Origin: Candidatus Rokuibacteriota bacterium
GTDB lineage: Bacteria; Methylomirabilota; Methylomirabilia; Rokubacteriales; CSP1-6
Direction: 5' to 3'
Length of the DNA stretch: 64,000 nt
Assembly (NCBI GenBank): GCA_003220265.1
Contig: QHRW01000110.1
Span: 128,896 to 192,895 of the forward strand
A program made the translations under genes and the position numbers. The notes below the pieces were generated by a model. The model saw only the letters and a program-made list of their open reading frames with translations. It had not been told where the DNA came from and did not search any database. Positions 1 to 8,371 of this stretch are shown one piece after another. How positions within the stretch are numbered: the first letter of the stretch is position 1; each line of letters begins with the position of its first letter.

Positions 1-107
1 TCGTCGAGGCCTATCGTCGCGCCGGCGTCACCCTGCCCGCCGTGCGTCCCATCACGTTCCCCGATGCGCCGTGGTACCGCCGTACGCTGGAAGACGTTGC
101 GGGCTGA
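1..107 (+). CDS. C-terminal fragment of an unidentified protein
   Basis: An open frame enters the window from the left (first full codon at base 3) and stops at TGA 105-107. It gives about 34 residues ending in FPDAPWYRRTLEDVAG. I do not recognise the family from this tail. The stop overlaps the probable start of the next gene, so the two are likely co-transcribed. Confidence 0.5.
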   Translation, partial: VEAYRRAGVTLPAVRPITFPDAPWYRRTLEDVAG

Positions 108-799
108 CGCGCCTCACGCTGGTGGTGGCGGTGGCCCTGTCGGCCGCCTGCGCGCGCGGGGGGCCGGCGCGCCGGCTGCCCGCCGACGGCGGCGCGCCGC
201 TGCTCTACGTGGCGCTGGGCGACAGCACGGTGGAAGGCATCGGGGCCACGTCATCGTCCACCACGTACGTCGCGCAGATCCATCGACGGCTGCGCACCCG
301 CTACCCGGGCACGCGCGCGGTGAACCTCGGCGCCGGCGGCGCCACCTCGGCCGACGTCGTCGCGAACCAGCTCGACCGGGCCGTGAAGCTCGACCCGCAG
401 CTCGTGACCCTCTCGATCGGTCCCAACGACATCACCACGCGCGTGCCCGTCGCGGAGTACGAGCGTAACGTGGATGCCATCTTTTCCCGGCTCGCCGCGG
501 GGACGCGGGCCGTCGTCGTGGCCAACCTGCTGCCCGACCTGGCGGTGACGCCGCGCTTCCGCGCGCACGAGGCGAAGCCGGCCGTCGCGCGGCTGACGGT
601 GGAGTTCAACGCGGCGCTGGCCCGCCAGGGGCGCCGCCACGGCGTCGAGCTGGTGGACCTCTATGGTCCGAGTCAGGCGGAAGTCCCGGCCCAGCCGGAG
701 CTGATCTCGCGCGACGGCTATCATCCTTCGGACGCGGGCTACGCGCGGTGGGCCGAGCTGGTGTGGGCGGGTGTCGAGCGGCGCCTGGGCCGGCCGTGA
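71..799 (+). CDS. SGNH/GDSL-family hydrolase, exported
   Basis: This is a GDSL/SGNH-type esterase or lipase. Block I is seen as ALGDST (nucleophile Ser, about residue 52), block III as GPND and block V as DGYH with the catalytic Asp/His pair. A hydrophobic N-terminal segment (LVVAVALSAAC) followed by Cys suggests export, possibly as a lipoprotein, although the lipobox is imperfect. The GTG at 71 is the first allowed start. A CTG at 104 would overlap the upstream TGA as CTGA and begin directly at the signal peptide; that fits the local habit of stop/start overlaps and may be the true start. The natural ester or glycan substrate cannot be told from sequence. Confidence 0.82.
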   Translation: MVPPYAGRRCGLTRLTLVVAVALSAACARGGPARRLPADGGAPLLYVALGDSTVEGIGATSSSTTYVAQIHRRLRTRYPGTRAVNLGAGGATSADVVANQLDRAVKLDPQLVTLSIGPNDITTRVPVAEYERNVDAIFSRLAAGTRAVVVANLLPDLAVTPRFRAHEAKPAVARLTVEFNAALARQGRRHGVELVDLYGPSQAEVPAQPELISRDGYHPSDAGYARWAELVWAGVERRLGRP

Positions 800-861
800 A
801 TAGTGACAGGCGCGCCGTCGTCCTACGGGCCGGCGGAATAGAGCGAACGAGGAGGCTGAGG

Positions 862-1284
862 ATGCGAGTCGCGCTCGTGCTGGCACTGCTGGTGACCGTC
901 ATCGCCGCACCGCTCGCCGTCGCGGAGGCCGGTCAGCGCCGCGCGCAGGCGGTGGAGACCGATCGGGCGTTCTCCGGTCCGGGGTGGCGTTACCGCGACG
1001 TGGAGAACTTCCGCGAGCAGTTCTTCCGCGACCAGCAGCGGTTCCGCCCCGATCAGCGCACGATCGTGGTGGCGCCGAGCGTCGTGGTCGTCTCGCCCGG
1101 ACGCTGCTGGCAGGACGGGTACTGGAGCTACCAGTGGGTGCCGCAGTCCTACTCGTACTCCGCGTGGGTGCCGGGGCAGTGGTCGCCCGACGGCGGCTGG
1201 ATCGAGGGCCACTACGAGCCGGCCTGGTACAACGGCGGCTACTACCAGCCGCTCTGGGTCGCGGGATACTGGACCGGCTGCTAG
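862..1284 (+). CDS. YXWGXW-repeat-type secreted protein
   Basis: A 140-residue protein with a clear signal peptide (hydrophobic residues 3-22) and a C-terminal half rich in Trp, Tyr and Gly. That half carries repeats such as SAWVPGQWSPDGGW and EGHYEPAW, typical of the YXWGXW repeat family of small periplasmic or outer-membrane proteins of unknown function. The mature N-terminal part is charged (DVENFREQFFRDQQRF). An AGGAGG Shine-Dalgarno at about 850-855 fixes the ATG at 862. It follows the SGNH gene by about 60 bp in the same direction. Confidence 0.75.
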   Translation: MRVALVLALLVTVIAAPLAVAEAGQRRAQAVETDRAFSGPGWRYRDVENFREQFFRDQQRFRPDQRTIVVAPSVVVVSPGRCWQDGYWSYQWVPQSYSYSAWVPGQWSPDGGWIEGHYEPAWYNGGYYQPLWVAGYWTGC

Positions 1285-1326
1285 CCTGAGCCGCCCGCTC
1301 GGCGTCTGCGATAATACGCGGACTCC

Positions 1327-2052
1327 ATGGGCGCCTTTCTCACGTCCGATGGTCTCGTCGCGCTCGCCACGCTCACGGCGCTCGAGGTCGTCCTCGGCGT
1401 CGACAACGTCGTCTTCATCGCGATCGTCAGCGCGCGCCTGCCCGCGGCCCAGCAACCGATGGCGCGACGGATCGGCCTCGCCCTGGCGCTCATCACCCGC
1501 GTCCTGCTCCTGCTCACGCTGTCGTGGATCATGGGCCTCGTCCAGCCGCTCTTCCACGTCGGGGGGCGCGGCGTGTCGGGCCGCGACCTCATCCTGCTGG
1601 CCGGCGGCTTGTTCCTGGTGGCCAAGGCCACGTGGGAGATCTACGCCAAGGTCGAGGGCGCCCACGAGGACGCGCGCGCAGCGCGTGGGCGCCGCGGGAT
1701 GGTGGGCGTCGTCGTGCAGATCATGATCCTCGACGTCGTCTTCTCGCTCGACTCGGTGATCACGGCGATCGGCATGGTGGACGAGGTGCCGATCATGATC
1801 GTGGCGATCGTCCTGGCCATGGTGGTGATGCTGCTGGCCATGGAGCGCGTGAGCGGCTTCGTGGAGGCGCATCCGAGCGTGAAGATCCTCGCGCTCTCCT
1901 TCCTGATCCTCATCGGCGTCGTGCTGGTCGCCGACGGCCTCGGCCATCACCTGCCGAAGGGCTACGTCTACTTCCCCATGGCGTTCGCGCTCGGCGTCGA
2001 GATGCTGAACCTCCGCTACCGGACCCGCCGCGCCCGCCGCCGCGCGGACTGA
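1327..2052 (+). CDS. TerC-family integral membrane protein
   Basis: A 241-residue multi-pass membrane protein of the TerC/YkoY family, which is linked to tellurite resistance and Mn2+ export or metal loading of exoproteins. The two family signatures with buried acidic residues are present: EVVLGVDNVVFI near the N terminus and LDVVFSLDSVITAIGM near residue 140. There is no Shine-Dalgarno before the ATG; a GATAAT box lies at 1310-1315, 11 nt upstream, so the transcript may have a very short leader. The next gene starts 10 bp downstream. Confidence 0.9.
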   Translation: MGAFLTSDGLVALATLTALEVVLGVDNVVFIAIVSARLPAAQQPMARRIGLALALITRVLLLLTLSWIMGLVQPLFHVGGRGVSGRDLILLAGGLFLVAKATWEIYAKVEGAHEDARAARGRRGMVGVVVQIMILDVVFSLDSVITAIGMVDEVPIMIVAIVLAMVVMLLAMERVSGFVEAHPSVKILALSFLILIGVVLVADGLGHHLPKGYVYFPMAFALGVEMLNLRYRTRRARRRAD

Positions 2053-2062
2053 CGGCTCGCCG

Positions 2063-2983
2063 ATGCGCCGGTACATCGCCGCCCGCCTGGCCCAAGCGGT
2101 CCTCGTCGTGCTGCTCTCGCTCACCGCGGTCTTCGGCATGGTGCGGCTCGGCGGCGACCCGGTGCTGCTCTTCCTGCCCATGGACATCCAGGCCAAGGAC
2201 GTCAACGCGATCCGCCAGCGTCTGGGCTTCAACGACCCGCTCGCCGTGCAGTACGCGCGCTTCATGGGCGGCGCGCTGCGCGGCGACTTCGGCGAGTCGC
2301 TGCGCTATCGCCGCGACGCGCTCGGCCTCGTGCTGGAGCGGCTGCCCGCCACGCTGCTGCTGGCCGCCACCTCGATCGCGCTCACGCTGATCGTCGCCGT
2401 GCCGCTGGGGCTGCTGACGGCCGTGCGCCGCGACACGCTCGTGGACCACGTGGGCACGGTGGCGATGGTGCTGGGCCAGGCCACGCCGGGATTCTGGCTG
2501 GGGTTGATGCTCATCTATCTCTTCGCCGTGCACTTGCGCTGGCTGCCCACCGGCGGCACCGGCTCGCTCGCGCACCTCGTCATGCCGTCGGTGGTGCTGG
2601 CCGCGTTCTTCTCGGCCCGCGTGGCGCGGCTCACGCGCTCGGCCGTGCTCGACGTCCTCGGCGAGGACTACATCAAGACCGCGCGGGCCAAGGGCCTGGG
2701 CGAAGCCCGGGTGATCGGCAAGCACACGCTGCGGAACTCGGCGATCCCGATCGTGACGCTGGCCGGGCTGGAGGCCGGGCAGCTCCTGGGCGGCGCCGTG
2801 GTGACGGAGACGATCTTCGCGTGGCCGGGGCTGGGACGCCTCACGGTGCAGGCGCTCCTCAACCGCGACTTTCCCGTCGTGATGGCCGCCGTGTCCTTGA
2901 CCTCGATCGTCTACACGCTGATGAACCTCGGCGTCGACCTCGCCTACGGCTGGCTGGATCCGCGCGTCCGAATCCGCCCGTGA
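2063..2983 (+). CDS. ABC transporter permease, DppB/OppB type
   Basis: Inner-membrane permease of a dipeptide/oligopeptide-type (class 5) ABC importer, 306 residues. The N-terminal helix is followed by a periplasmic loop (RQRLGFNDPLAVQYARF) and the C-terminal BPD_transp_1 domain. The EAA-type loop that docks the ATPase reads ARAKGLGEARVIGKHTLRN, followed by AGLEAGQLLGGAVVTE and FAWPGLGRL, both typical of DppB. The next permease starts at GTG 2980, overlapping this stop as GTGA. The solute-binding gene is about 360 bp further on. No ATPase gene is present. Confidence 0.92.
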   Translation: MRRYIAARLAQAVLVVLLSLTAVFGMVRLGGDPVLLFLPMDIQAKDVNAIRQRLGFNDPLAVQYARFMGGALRGDFGESLRYRRDALGLVLERLPATLLLAATSIALTLIVAVPLGLLTAVRRDTLVDHVGTVAMVLGQATPGFWLGLMLIYLFAVHLRWLPTGGTGSLAHLVMPSVVLAAFFSARVARLTRSAVLDVLGEDYIKTARAKGLGEARVIGKHTLRNSAIPIVTLAGLEAGQLLGGAVVTETIFAWPGLGRLTVQALLNRDFPVVMAAVSLTSIVYTLMNLGVDLAYGWLDPRVRIRP

Positions 2984-3780
2984 AAAAATGGCTCGGCCTT
3001 GTGTTGACCGTGGCCGTCGTGCTGGTGGCCGGGGCCGCGCCGTGGCTCACCGCGCACGATCCGCTGCTGGCCGACTTCGTGGCGAGCCTCAAGCCGCCCG
3101 GCACGCCGGGCCATCCGCTCGGCACCGATCAGCTCGGGCGCGACCTGCTGGCGCGCGTGCTCTACGGCGCCCGCCTGGCGCTCTTCATCGGCGTGTGCAC
3201 GGTGGTGGTGACCGCGGTGGTGGGCGGCCTGCTCGGGCTCGTGGCCGGCTTCGTCGAGCGGTGGCCGTCGGCCGTGCTGATGCGGCTCGCCGACGTGCAG
3301 CTCTCGTTTCCGTTCATCCTGCTCGCGCTCACGATCAACGCGATCGTGGGGCTCGGCCTGCGCAACATCATCCTGAGCCTGTCGGCAGCCGGCTGGGTCG
3401 TGTATGCGCGCGTCGTGCGCGGCGAGGTGCTGTCGGTCAAGCAGCGCGACTTCGTGCAGGCGGCCGCGGCGCTCGGGGTGGGTCGGGCACGCCTGTTGTT
3501 CCGCCACGTGCTGCCCAACGTGGCGCCGTCCATCATCGTGGTGGCCAGCCTGCAGTTCTCGCAGTTCGTCGTGGCCGAGGCGGCCATCAGCTTCCTCGGC
3601 TTCGGCGTGCAGCCGCCCACGCCGGCCTGGGGCAGCATGCTCAGCGAGAGCCGCGACTTTCTCTACGTGGCGTGGTGGCTGGCCGCGTTCCCGGGCGCCG
3701 CGCTCGCCCTCACCGCGCTCGGCGTGAACCTGCTCGGTGACTGGCTGCGCGACACCCTGGATCCCAAGCTGCGCGTGTAG
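2980..3780 (+). CDS. ABC transporter permease, DppC/OppC type
   Basis: Second permease of the importer, 266 residues. The first membrane helix (WLGLVLTVAVVLVAGAAPWL) is followed by the DppC hallmark HPLGTDQLGRDLLARVLYGAR and five further helices. The EAA loop reads AAALGVGRARLLFRHVLPN. The start GTG at 2980 overlaps the DppB stop by 4 bp, which implies translational coupling. Longer in-frame starts upstream lie inside the DppB gene and would add sequence unlike the family. Confidence 0.92.
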   Translation: MKKWLGLVLTVAVVLVAGAAPWLTAHDPLLADFVASLKPPGTPGHPLGTDQLGRDLLARVLYGARLALFIGVCTVVVTAVVGGLLGLVAGFVERWPSAVLMRLADVQLSFPFILLALTINAIVGLGLRNIILSLSAAGWVVYARVVRGEVLSVKQRDFVQAAAALGVGRARLLFRHVLPNVAPSIIVVASLQFSQFVVAEAAISFLGFGVQPPTPAWGSMLSESRDFLYVAWWLAAFPGAALALTALGVNLLGDWLRDTLDPKLRV

Positions 3781-3786
3781 TCTCCC

Positions 3787-3921
3787 TCAGCGGGTGGGCG
3801 CGGGCGCGGCGGCCGTGGGCGCCGGCGCCCCGGAGGCATCGACGACCACCGGGTACTTCGCGCACGCTCCGAGTCCGACCAGCACCGCCATCACCGCGAG
3901 CCCGAGCATCGTCGACTTCAT
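3787..3921 (-). CDS. 44-residue lipoprotein, convergent with the permease operon
   Basis: A very small gene. The peptide has a signal sequence (MLGLAVMAVLVGL) ending in the lipobox LGAC (Cys20). After it come AKYPVVVDASG and an Ala/Pro-rich tail. A GGGAGGG Shine-Dalgarno lies 6 nt before ATG 3921. The pattern (signal peptide, lipobox, about 25 mature residues, good ribosome site) supports a genuine membrane-anchored micro-lipoprotein. Its function is unknown. It sits alone on the minus strand in the gap between the permease and solute-binding genes. Confidence 0.6.
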   Translation of the reverse strand: MKSTMLGLAVMAVLVGLGACAKYPVVVDASGAPAPTAAAPAPTR

Positions 3922-4137
3922 GACTGTCCCTCCCCTGGTTCATCGTGGATGCGCTCCGCCGGGCTGCAGGCCGGGTGCCAGACTCGCAACTCCGCGCTGA
4001 ATCGAGGCGTGCCCGCTTCCCGCGCGCTAGCGCGTGACAGTCCGCCCCGCGGACGTGACGGGCGGTGTCAGTCGCCGCGCGGACCGTGTCGCGCTACACT
4101 GCGGGCTCCGATGAGAGCCCGTGCCCAGGAGGCCGTC

Positions 4138-5676
4138 ATGCGCTGTCGCTGGACCGCCGTCGTCGCGTTCGCCGTCGCCGTGCTCGCCACGGCGGTGCCC
4201 ACCGTTCACGCTCAGGACCGCGCCAAGAGCAAGGAAGTCGTGGTGGGCCTCGGCGCCGAGCCGCGCACGATGCTGGCGGCGACGATCGTGGACTGGACGA
4301 CCAACAACATGCTCGAGCACATCTACGATCGGCTGCTCGACCGCGACCCCAAGACGTTCAAGCCCAGGCCGATGCTGGCCACCGAGTGGAAGATCGTCAA
4401 CGACACCACGTGGGAGATGAAGCTTCGCCGCAACGTGAAGTTCCACAACGGTGAGCCCTTCACCGCCGCGTCGGTGAAGGCGACCATCGAGTATGCCCTC
4501 GACCCCGCCAGCAAGACGCACTTCGCGGCGGCGGCCTACTGGGGCCTCGTGAAGGAGGTCCAGGCCGTCGACGACTACACGGTGCGCTTCGTGACCAAGC
4601 AGCCGTGGGCGAATCTCGTCGACAGCGCCGCCTCCACGAACTCGCTGATCATGCCGGCCAAGGCGCTCAAGGAGCTGGGCCCGGCCAAGCTGGCCGAGAA
4701 GCCGATCGGCACCGGCCCCTTCCGCTTCGTGGAGTGGAAGCGGGATGAGCGCCTGGTGCTCGAGCGCAATCCCGACTACTGGCAGGGCCCGGCCGACGTG
4801 AGCCGCGTCACCTTCCGGTTCATCCCGGAGTTCAGCGCGCGCATGGCCGCCCTGCTCTCGGGCGAGATCGACATCATGAAGGACGTGCCGCCGCACGCGG
4901 TGGAGGCCATCGAGCGCAGCGGCCGCGCCAAGCTGCGCGCCACGGTCTCCTCGCGCATCAACTACCTGGCCCTGGTGAACCTCAAGTCCGGGCCCATGCA
5001 GGACGTCCGCGTGCGCCGCGCGATGAACCACGCGGTGAACGTGGACGAGCTCATCACGCAGGTGCTGAAGGGCCGCGCCACGAAGATGTGCGGGCCGCTG
5101 GCGCCGACGAACGTCGACTACGCGCCGGTGGAGTGCTACAAGCACGACCCGGCGCGCGCCCAGGCGCTCTTCAAGGAGGCCGGCGTCGATCCGACGAAGC
5201 TCTCGCTGACGCTGGACACGCCCTCGGGGCGGTATCCGCTCGATAAAGACGTGTCGCTCGCGATCGCCGCCCAACTGCAGCGATTCGGCATCAAGACCAA
5301 TGTGGTCGTCAACGAGTGGGGAACTCATTTAGACAAGATCAAGAACCGGAACACCGGCGACATGTTCTTCCTGGGCTGGGGCCCGGCCCTGCACGGCCAG
5401 GGCACGATGCCGCCGCTCTTTTTGGCCGACCAGACGTACGCGTCGTACGGCAACAACAAGGTGCTCGACGACAAGATCGCGCGCGCCCAGACGCTGCTCG
5501 ATCCCAAGGCCCGCGCCGAGGCCTATGCCGAGCTGCAGAAGCTGGTCCACGACGAGGCGCCGTGGGTCTTCCTCTGGCAGCAGCACGACCTCTACGGCGT
5601 GGCCCAGACCATCGAGTGGACGCCGCGCGGCGACGAGAAGGTGTGGATGTACGACGCCAAGGTCGTGGCGCGATAG
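4138..5676 (+). CDS. ABC transporter solute-binding protein, family 5 (oligopeptide type)
   Basis: Periplasmic substrate-binding protein of the SBP_bac_5 family, 512 residues. The signal peptide is cleaved near VHA-QD. Family landmarks are VVVGLGAEPRTM at the mature N terminus, WEMKLRRNVKFHNGEPFTAASV, GTGPFRFVEWKRDERL and RRAMNHAVNVDELI. An AGGAGG just upstream supports ATG 4138. An in-frame ATG at 4111, 10 nt after a TACACT box, is an alternative leaderless start. The likely partners are the permeases at 2063 and 2980. The amidohydrolase that follows 10 bp later suggests uptake of a compound with an amide-type bond. Confidence 0.92.
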   Translation: MRCRWTAVVAFAVAVLATAVPTVHAQDRAKSKEVVVGLGAEPRTMLAATIVDWTTNNMLEHIYDRLLDRDPKTFKPRPMLATEWKIVNDTTWEMKLRRNVKFHNGEPFTAASVKATIEYALDPASKTHFAAAAYWGLVKEVQAVDDYTVRFVTKQPWANLVDSAASTNSLIMPAKALKELGPAKLAEKPIGTGPFRFVEWKRDERLVLERNPDYWQGPADVSRVTFRFIPEFSARMAALLSGEIDIMKDVPPHAVEAIERSGRAKLRATVSSRINYLALVNLKSGPMQDVRVRRAMNHAVNVDELITQVLKGRATKMCGPLAPTNVDYAPVECYKHDPARAQALFKEAGVDPTKLSLTLDTPSGRYPLDKDVSLAIAAQLQRFGIKTNVVVNEWGTHLDKIKNRNTGDMFFLGWGPALHGQGTMPPLFLADQTYASYGNNKVLDDKIARAQTLLDPKARAEAYAELQKLVHDEAPWVFLWQQHDLYGVAQTIEWTPRGDEKVWMYDAKVVAR

Positions 5677-5686
5677 GAGACATCAC

Positions 5687-6922
5687 ATGGCCATCACCGT
5701 CTTCACCAACGCGGTGCTGATCGACTGCACGGGGGCGGATCCCGTCGAGGGCGCGGCGGTCGTCGTCGAGGACGAGCGCATCAAGGACGTGCTGCCGAAC
5801 GGCAAGGTGGGCCCGCAGCCGGGGCGCGTGACCACGCTCGACCTCAAGGGCAAGACGCTGATGCCCGGGCTCACCGACGCCCACGTCCACATCTGCGCGG
5901 TGACCGAGAACATCACCGACCAGCATCGCTTCTATCCGCCGTCGTACATCGCGGCGCGCGCGATGAAGCGGGCCGAAGAGTGCTTGATGCAGGGGTTCAC
6001 GACGGTCCGTGACGCCGGCGGCGCCGATTATGGGTTCCGCATGGCGCTGGAGGAAGGGCACTTCGTGGGCCCGCGGCTGCTCGTGTCGGGGCGCTACATC
6101 TCGCAGACCGGCGGCCACGGCGACAAGCGCCGCCGCTCGGAGTGGACGGATCCGGTCGACTGCTGCGTGGGCATGATCGGCTTCATCGCGGACGGCCCCG
6201 ACGAGGTCCGCCGCGCCGCGCGCGAGAACATCCGCCGCGACGTGGACCAGATCAAGATCATGGCCTCGGGCGGCGCCATGTCGCCCTCCGACGAGCTCGA
6301 CACCACGCAGTTCACGGTGGCCGAGATGCGCGCCGCCGTGGAGGAGGCGCAGGCCGTCGGCAAGTACGTGCTGAGCCACGCGTACTCCGACACGGCCGTG
6401 CGGAAAGCCATCGAGGCCGGCGTGCGCTCGATCGAGCACGGCAACCTCATCCGCGAGCCCGCCGCCAAGGCCATCAAGGACGCCGACGCCTTCCTGGTGC
6501 CGACGATGGTGACGTACGAGGCGATCTACCGCGAGGGCAAGAAGTACGGCATCGGCGACCACCAGGTGGCCAAGATCGACATGGCGCGCCAGCAGTCGGT
6601 GCAGGGCCTCACGTACGCCTACAAGGCCGGCTGCAAGATCGGCTCGGGCTCCGACCTGCTCGGCGACATGGCGGCGCAGCGCGCCGTCGAGTTCGAGCTG
6701 AAGGCCCAGGTGATGAAGCCGATGGAGGTGCTGCTGTCGGCCACCAAGGTCAACGCCGAGCTCTTCCGCATGACCGAGAAGATCGGCTCGGTGGAGCCGG
6801 GCAAGTACGCCGACCTCCTCGTCGTCGAGGGCGATCCGCTCAAGAACCTGCGCGTGTTCCAGAAGACCGACAACCTCAAAATGATCATGAAGGGCGGCCA
6901 TGTCGTCAAGCAAACACTCTGA
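5687..6922 (+). CDS. Amidohydrolase-superfamily metal-dependent hydrolase
   Basis: A 411-residue amidohydrolase of the imidazolonepropionase/prolidase-like subgroup. It shows the composite N- and C-terminal beta-sandwich around a TIM barrel: LMPGLTDAHVHI carries the metal-binding HxH, QIKIMASGG is the strand-4 region, and LSHAYSD, SIEHGNLI and GSGSDLLGDM give the later His, His and Asp ligands. The C terminus ends with IGSVEPGKYADLLVVEGDPL. Cytoplasmic, since no signal peptide is present. The gene sits directly behind a solute-binding protein, so it probably opens an imported amide or peptide. The exact substrate is not predictable. Confidence 0.9.
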   Translation: MAITVFTNAVLIDCTGADPVEGAAVVVEDERIKDVLPNGKVGPQPGRVTTLDLKGKTLMPGLTDAHVHICAVTENITDQHRFYPPSYIAARAMKRAEECLMQGFTTVRDAGGADYGFRMALEEGHFVGPRLLVSGRYISQTGGHGDKRRRSEWTDPVDCCVGMIGFIADGPDEVRRAARENIRRDVDQIKIMASGGAMSPSDELDTTQFTVAEMRAAVEEAQAVGKYVLSHAYSDTAVRKAIEAGVRSIEHGNLIREPAAKAIKDADAFLVPTMVTYEAIYREGKKYGIGDHQVAKIDMARQQSVQGLTYAYKAGCKIGSGSDLLGDMAAQRAVEFELKAQVMKPMEVLLSATKVNAELFRMTEKIGSVEPGKYADLLVVEGDPLKNLRVFQKTDNLKMIMKGGHVVKQTL

Positions 6923-7670
6923 GCTGATCCTCGATCAGTTCACCCGCCAGGCGGTGCCGTTCGCCACGGCGCCGTCGATCAAGGACGAAGCGGCGCTCAA
7001 GCTGGTGGTGGAGCTCAGCGGCGCCGGGGCCGAGGACACCGTGCTGGACGTCGCCTGCGGCCCCGGGCTCATCGTGGTGGCGTTCGCCCGCGTCGTGAAG
7101 CACGCAACCGGCATCGACATCACGCCGGCCATGCTGAAGCGCGCGACAGTGTACGCCGCGGAGCAGGGCGTGAGCAACGTCACCTGGCGGCAGGGCGACG
7201 TGCTGCCGCTGCCCTATCCCGACGCGTCGTTCTCGATCGTCAGCTCGCGCTTTGCCTTCCACCACTTCCTCGACCCGTTCGCCGTGCTGCGAGAGATGAC
7301 GCGCGTGTGCGCGCCGGGCGGGACCATGGTGGTGGTGGACACGGCGCCGGCGCCGGAGAAGGTCGACGCGTTGAACCGGGTGGAGCTGCTGCGGGACCCC
7401 TCGCACGTCCGCGCGCTGACGCTGGACGAGCACCTCGATCTCTTCCGCCGGGCCGGGCTGCCGGAGCCGCGCGTGACGCGCTACCGGCTCGATACCGACC
7501 TCGAGTCGCTGCTGGCGCGCTCGTTCCCGGATCCCGGCAGCGCCGAGAAGATCCGCGCGCTCGTGGCCGCCTCGCTGCCCGACGACGCGCTCGATCTGAA
7601 CGTGCGCCGCGCCGGCGACCAGATCCGTCTCGGCCATCCCGTCGCCATCCTGGCCGCCCGGCGGAGCTGA
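6900..7670 (+). CDS. Class I SAM-dependent methyltransferase (UbiE-like)
   Basis: A 256-residue Rossmann-fold methyltransferase. Motif I is VLDVACGPGLI, the acidic loop is TGIDITPAML, and motif II/post-II is LPYPDASFSIVSSRFAFHHF, close to the UbiE/MenG group. ATG 6900 lies 23 bp inside the amidohydrolase gene, so the two are translated from one message. Given the neighbours, it probably acts on a small molecule rather than on quinones, but this is inference. Confidence 0.85.
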   Translation: MSSSKHSELILDQFTRQAVPFATAPSIKDEAALKLVVELSGAGAEDTVLDVACGPGLIVVAFARVVKHATGIDITPAMLKRATVYAAEQGVSNVTWRQGDVLPLPYPDASFSIVSSRFAFHHFLDPFAVLREMTRVCAPGGTMVVVDTAPAPEKVDALNRVELLRDPSHVRALTLDEHLDLFRRAGLPEPRVTRYRLDTDLESLLARSFPDPGSAEKIRALVAASLPDDALDLNVRRAGDQIRLGHPVAILAARRS

Positions 7671-7673
7671 GCC

Positions 7674-8342
7674 ATGCGCATCGTCGACCTCTCGTTCCCG
7701 ATCCGGCCGCACTTCCGCTGGAAGGTCGAGTCCACGCTGCGCACCTCGCACGCGCGCGGCGACAACTTCCAGTCCACGGTGCTGACGATCTCCTGCCATG
7801 CCTACACGCACGTGGACGCGCCCGTGCACTTCCTGCCGGGCGACCGCGACGTGGCCGCGATGCCGGTGGACCAGTGGATGGGCCCGGCCGCCGTCGTGGA
7901 TCTCACGCATCTCGGTGACAACGGTGAGGTCTCGGCGGCCGAGCTCGAGCGTCACGCCCGCCACGTACAGGCGGGGGACATCGTGCTGCTGCGCACCGAC
8001 TGGCCGCGGAAGGTCGACGTCGCCAGCGAGAAGTTCTGGAAGGACGCGCCGTTCACCGGGCGCAGCGCGTGCGACTGGCTGGTGGCGCGGCGGGTGAAGG
8101 CGGTCGGCTACGACTACCCGCCCGACTACACCGTCCGCACGCCCATGTTCTCGCCCGGCACGAAGGTGCCACGCGAGGAGTGCACGACGCACTACGTCTT
8201 CTTTCCGGCCGGCATCGTGGTGATCGAGTACCTGACCAATCTCGATCAGATCGGCGCCGAGCGCTGCCGCTTCGTGGCGCTGCCCCTGAAGATCGAGGGC
8301 GCCGACGGCTCGCCGGTGCGCGCGGTCGCGCTCGTAGATTAG
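7674..8342 (+). CDS. Cyclase-family (kynurenine-formamidase-like) hydrolase
   Basis: A 222-residue member of the cyclase/KynB family of metal-dependent hydrolases. The metal-binding signature is SCHAYTHVDAPVHF, matching the H-x-x-T-H-x-D-x-P-x-H pattern. Starts 3 bp after the methyltransferase stop. With the amidohydrolase and methyltransferase it completes a probable pathway for a compound brought in by the upstream ABC importer. KynB itself, isatin hydrolase and arylformamidases share this fold, so the reaction remains open. Confidence 0.85.
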   Translation: MRIVDLSFPIRPHFRWKVESTLRTSHARGDNFQSTVLTISCHAYTHVDAPVHFLPGDRDVAAMPVDQWMGPAAVVDLTHLGDNGEVSAAELERHARHVQAGDIVLLRTDWPRKVDVASEKFWKDAPFTGRSACDWLVARRVKAVGYDYPPDYTVRTPMFSPGTKVPREECTTHYVFFPAGIVVIEYLTNLDQIGAERCRFVALPLKIEGADGSPVRAVALVD

Positions 8343-8356
8343 GGCGGCGCCCGCCG

Positions 8357-8371
8357 TACAATACGTCCGTG
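8357..8371 (+). promoter_or_regulatory. -10 box of a probable leaderless promoter for dusB
   Basis: TACAAT at 8357-8362 lies 9 nt before ATG 8372, and no Shine-Dalgarno is visible. It lies just after the cyclase stop, so the tRNA-modification gene probably has its own transcript. No convincing -35 box. Confidence 0.45.

Noticed and set aside
823..2265. A 480-codon open frame on the minus strand
   Set aside because: It lies opposite the YXWGXW and TerC genes, and its translation is His/Asp/Arg-rich without any domain, as expected for an antisense shadow in GC-rich DNA.
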